DNA of 64,000 nucleotides from Panagrolaimus kolymaensis (lineage: Eukaryota > Nematoda > Chromadorea > Rhabditida > Panagrolaimidae), in assembly GCA_028622995.1 (NCBI GenBank), contig JAJQJQ010000016.1:2480001-2544000 (forward strand). The letters run 5' to 3'. A program made the translations under genes and the position numbers. A model generated the notes under the pieces. The model was not told the origin of the DNA. It was given only the letters and a program-made list of their open reading frames with translations, and ran no database searches. This document shows positions 60,219 through 64,000 of the stretch, piece by piece. The first letter of the stretch is position 1; every line of letters starts with the position of its first letter.

Positions 60219-61632
60219 TCACAATAAGAATAGTTTTGGTTGAAATTGTCCAGGGGCTAAACATAGTGAAGTGAGAACCCGTTTATCTCTTATTTCTAAC
60301 CAATGATAACGTCGTGGGTCGTTTATGGGGGATTTTGAAAAGGTTTTTTTATGATAGCATAAGATGCGAGTACGTAAACCATGTTGAAAGGATTCAATGG
60401 GAGATGGAAGGCATGTCATTGCAATTACGCATGATGGAGGATCTAAAGCCGTTGAACCATCTTCGAGGATATGCTAAAAAATTACATTTAGAATGTAAAA
60501 AAGTAACTCTCTGGAGATATTTTACTTTATAACATTTTGAAACCATTACAGGATAAAAATATTCAAAACCAAATTCTACAGTAGGGAAAGCGTCATCACG
60601 AGTAAGGATTTCTGTTTCTTCTTGAATGCTTTGATGTACAAGAATTTCCGTTCTACCCCTAAACATAATATGCATTAACTATGCAACTTTTGTTTTAAAA
60701 CATGCAAAACTTACGATGTTGATCCAACCTTAGCAATAACAAATTCAACCAAAAGACCTTTTTCATTTTCATGTTTAGTCAAAATAGAGGGATAATCATT
60801 GATGGAAGGACCCAAAGAGTTTTTCCATTTAAAGTATTTAAGTCCTTCTTCAAGAATTTTTACAAAATCATAACTTCGTATTTCAATGCTTTTATTTTTT
60901 ACCGCTTCAATTGTATGCCATCCCGCACAGAGGGATTCTTTATCGGCGATATTTTTAAGCGTTCCACCCGTTATTGTGCAAGCAAATGCAAATCGATACC
61001 ATCCACTTCCTCTTACTTCCAACGAAATCAAATTATCTACAGAGCATTCAAATCCAGTTTCTTCTAAAACTTCCCGTTTTGTTGCATCTTCAATTGTTTC
61101 ACCAGCTTCACAATGTCCTGCAGGTAAATACCATTTACCATATGCCTTCTTTTTAGCTTCTTGAATTAATAATATTTCAATTTGATTTTCATCGTTTTCG
61201 CGTAAAATAATCGCGGCAATTATGTATGCTATATTATCCAAAATTCTCACCCATTTAGCTTCTGAAAAATCATTAATATCTTTCAAAGTTCACGTGGAAG
61301 AAAAAATAAAAATAAAAACGTTGAGAATATCAACAAATTGTGACTGGTACAGTGTGTTGACTTTGCTCTTCTTGTCCACTAAATATTGCTTCGAAAGTTA
61401 TATTTTTATTTTGTAGTTTAAAGATTTTTAACAAGCTGCAGAGCAGGATTGGAAAGTAAGTCATTTTAAAATTTTAGAAAAGAAAACCGTTTATAAACTT
61501 GAGTTAACGTAGTTCTTTCATATTAAATAAATTGCGTGAGTCTCAAAACTTACTTCCAAGCTGCATATCCGGAGCTCGTCGAATTTCTCCTTCAAAGCGA
61601 ACTTGACTTTCCGTTGTCCCGTTATCAGCCAT
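60219..61632 (-). CDS. NUDT18: NUDT18-type Nudix hydrolase
   Basis: Four exons: 61632-61554, 61261-60715, 60658-60550, 60473-60219; 329 residues (human NUDT18, 323). The Nudix fold starts NIAYIIAAIIL and ILLIQEAKKKAYGKWYLPAG; the Nudix box begins GHCEAGETIEDATKREV and continues EETGF (G75-x5-E-x7-REVxEExG), with metal-binding Glu in REVLEE. NUDT18/MTH3 hydrolyses 8-oxo-dGDP and related oxidised diphosphates, keeping them out of DNA and RNA. The first exon (MADNGTTESQVRF...) begins directly at a TTTTCTAG acceptor and joins across a 292-bp intron; this join is plausible by phase but not certain, since the next exon lacks its own ATG. The C-terminal 110 residues match the family only loosely. 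Confidence 0.85.
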
Positions 61633-64000
61633 CTAGAAAATGTTTATTTTTAGCAACAAGAAAAAAAGAAAAGAAATAAGGAAAATGTATTTCCAAAAAA
61701 TTTCTTTTTAAAATATTTATGGAAAAAAGAAACAAAAAAAAGTGGATGGACGAAATTGGAGAAGAAGAAAGAAGAAAACTTTCGCTTCTTCTTCTTTTGA
61801 TGCCAAAAACAACACCAAAAAAAGAATGGGGAGAAAAATAAACAGGAGTGGTGCCGCTGCCATCATAGGCATAAAATAAAACACAAAAAATAATGCTATT
61901 TTTTACGGCAAAAAAAAAATGGTCCTACTTTCTTTCACGTTTGTCGATGTCGATGGCCAATTGTTTTTCAAAAGCGCGCAAGCTAAGAAAAAAGCGTTAT
62001 GAAAAGACAAATTTTAAAGAGAAAGCCAACTGCAACAAATTTTTTTGCTTTTCTGGAAGTAAAACTTTGTTATGAAGTTTGACTATTTTTTTGAGCTTTA
62101 ATCGCGCCTTCAGAAAGTAAAAAAAAACAGCAGGAGCTACTTTTTATGCTTGATGGAATTCTCCTGAGACATTCAATGACCGGGAGGAAAACGAGAAATG
62201 TTTTTTTTAAAGCAAAAAAATATAAACTTTGAGTCATAAAGAAGCTATTGATCGAGAGATGGAAAGAAAATAAGAGGATTGAGGCTTTACTCACACATCC
62301 TAACGATATATTTCTTTCTCTCTTATTGATTTGCGCGTTGAATAAGGCAACAAAAAAAAAGATTGACCGGATTTTTTCGTTTAAAAAATTAAAAAAAGAG
62401 ACATGAAAACAAAAACAAATACTATTATTTTGCGCAAAGAATGTCCATCCCATTGAATAAAGGAAGTGTTCGTTTCATGTTTTCTTTTTTTATACTCGAG
62501 TTTTTCAAAAAAATAAAGGGCACCAGTGGCAGTTTTAAACAAAACAAAAAATGGAATAAATAGAAAAAACGCTTATTCAAGCTTAAATGACTTACTTGGT
62601 TTCATTGATTTAAAATTTTGGTGGGCATCAAAAGCATGGAAATTATTGATGATTTAAGTACTAGCTATAGCAATTTTAAGTTATTTTTTTAACGCAAAAA
62701 AATAAGAATAGGGTTTGTTGGTCTCAAAAAAAATTCAAAACAGCTTCCGTAGTTTACAAAGCTTTTAATTTCCTAAACACTCAGATTTCGGTAAACAGAC
62801 AAAATGATGACAATTTTATTTTGAAAAAAAAAAGAAGTTTAAAGCTTTGCGATAAAGTAAGGAATCAAAAACCTTAAAAGTTTCATAATTTATTTGTCAC
62901 TATTTAAGAAAAAAAAGTCATAGTTTTTTTGAAACAATTTCAAAAATAATTTTTTTTGACTATATTGACATGAAATTGTTTTAGAAAATAAATGTCTAAA
63001 AAGAAGACGAGCTTCAGCTTTTCACTTTTCTAAAATAGAAAAAACTGAATGTCGTGGGAGAATAAATGAAATGAATGAGAAGCAAGCTTGCAAGACCAAG
63101 AAAAAGAAGAATGGAGCATTTAAAGAGATAAGATTTTTTTTTGCCGAAAGAAAAAGCAAGCATTTGAAATATTTTTACGAAGAAAAGCAGCAGCATCGAA
63201 AATATCCGACAAAAAGTAAGCTTGTTTTGAAAAGCAACTAAAAAAGATTTTCTTGGTTCATCAAATTGTTTAAAGGCATTTAAACACTCAAAGAAAAAGA
63301 AATTTGTTTTAAAAATAAAAGGTGCAATAATGGTGAGTGAAAATCCAAGGCTTTGTTGTTTCAAATTTGATTGAAGGAGGTTGTCACCTCGTCAACAGTT
63401 AATTGCTTCTTCTTTTTTTTTTCTTGCACAACATTTAAAACTAAAAAAACCCAATTGATTGAAATCGATTTTGAAAAAGCCAAAAAATATATATACATTT
63501 ATCTATATGGATAACACAGATTTATTGTTTTTTTTTTAAATTTATTTGTTAGTACAAATAATAATAATAAAATTACATACATAAACAAATGAATATTTAA
63601 TAGTAAAAGAAAAGGAAAAACACGAAATAAATGGATATTGTGTACTCGTAATTTGATTGGACCTTTAAAATAATAATAAAAAAGGTGAGCGAATAAAAAT
63701 AATGGAACAACGGAATAAAAAAATTTAAAAAATAATGAGTTTTTTTTCATTAGACGATATTAAGTTTTATAAGGTTTGAAACTCCTCATTAGAAATAAAT
63801 TATATCGATTTTCTTTTTAGAAAAAAAATTGCCTTAATTATCAACTTTTTTTTATCGATTGCTTATGGAAAACCATATTGATCATTTCGAAAAAAACTCC
63901 CATTATTTTTTACTGACCGGACATACAACCATAAATGAATGTTTTTTTTTGAATCCACTTAAATATGTGGTTTTAAAAGAATTTTTTTGACACGATTTCA
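61633..64000. other. Right-end intergenic region, no gene seen
   Basis: 2.4 kb of AT-rich sequence with purine-rich patches (61740-61800, 62200-62280) and many homopolymer runs. Open frames here are short, Phe/Lys/Ser-rich and lack splice context. A partial gene beyond the edge cannot be excluded. Confidence 0.4.

Overview
The window reads as nuclear DNA of a small-genome metazoan, most likely a nematode. It is strongly AT-rich, and genes are packed on both strands. Nearly every coding region is cut by introns of about 40-60 bp with GTAAG or GTTTG donors and TTTTTAG/TTTTCAG acceptors. Several start codons sit a few bases behind an isolated acceptor-like TTTTAG, as expected for spliced-leader trans-splicing, and some same-strand genes are only 100-220 bp apart, as in nematode operons. 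I cannot name the species. All gene models were assembled by hand from splice signals, reading-frame continuity and recalled protein families; none was checked by a search.

Layout. 1-10 kb: the 5' end of a gene leaving the left edge, a ZnT5-type zinc transporter, an HMG20-type HMG-box protein, ESCRT-III CHMP1, a ZIP11-type zinc transporter and mitochondrial ribosomal protein L24. 10-18 kb: four minus-strand genes spaced like an operon, transcribed in the order HBS1 ribosome-rescue GTPase, class 3 lipase, an unknown protein with a cysteine-peptidase look, and the ER lectin ERLEC1. 19-30 kb: 6-phosphogluconate dehydrogenase, an unknown proline-rich membrane protein, a WD-repeat protein resembling dynein-2 intermediate chain WDR34, a TRAF protein, an unknown small membrane protein, a 59-residue complex III subunit (UQCR10) and ribosomal protein L21. 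30-40 kb: two tandem sideroflexins, the cap-binding protein NCBP1 and the Fe-S helicase DDX11. 39-50 kb: an S28 serine carboxypeptidase, a secreted Pro/Arg-rich protein, N-acetylglucosaminyltransferase MGAT2 and the helicase DDX41. 50-62 kb: a TM9SF4-type nonaspanin, an acyl-protein thioesterase, a Kelch protein, SNX3, an unknown four-pass membrane protein, two unknown small proteins and a NUDT18-type Nudix hydrolase. The last 2.4 kb shows no gene.

Most genes are conserved housekeeping genes and do not form one pathway. The most unusual DNA is two near-perfect foldback (hairpin) elements. One is 544 bp with about 252-bp arms and an apparent 5-bp target-site duplication, inside an intron of the unknown gene near 13.7 kb. 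The other has 94-bp arms and a GC-rich stem, 26 bp after the stop codon of 6-phosphogluconate dehydrogenase. Also notable is an ERLEC1 intron whose splice junctions lie inside a 15-bp direct repeat spaced exactly one intron length apart, a footprint of intron gain by duplication, with a GC donor. I found no convincing tRNA, rRNA, CRISPR array or transposase gene.
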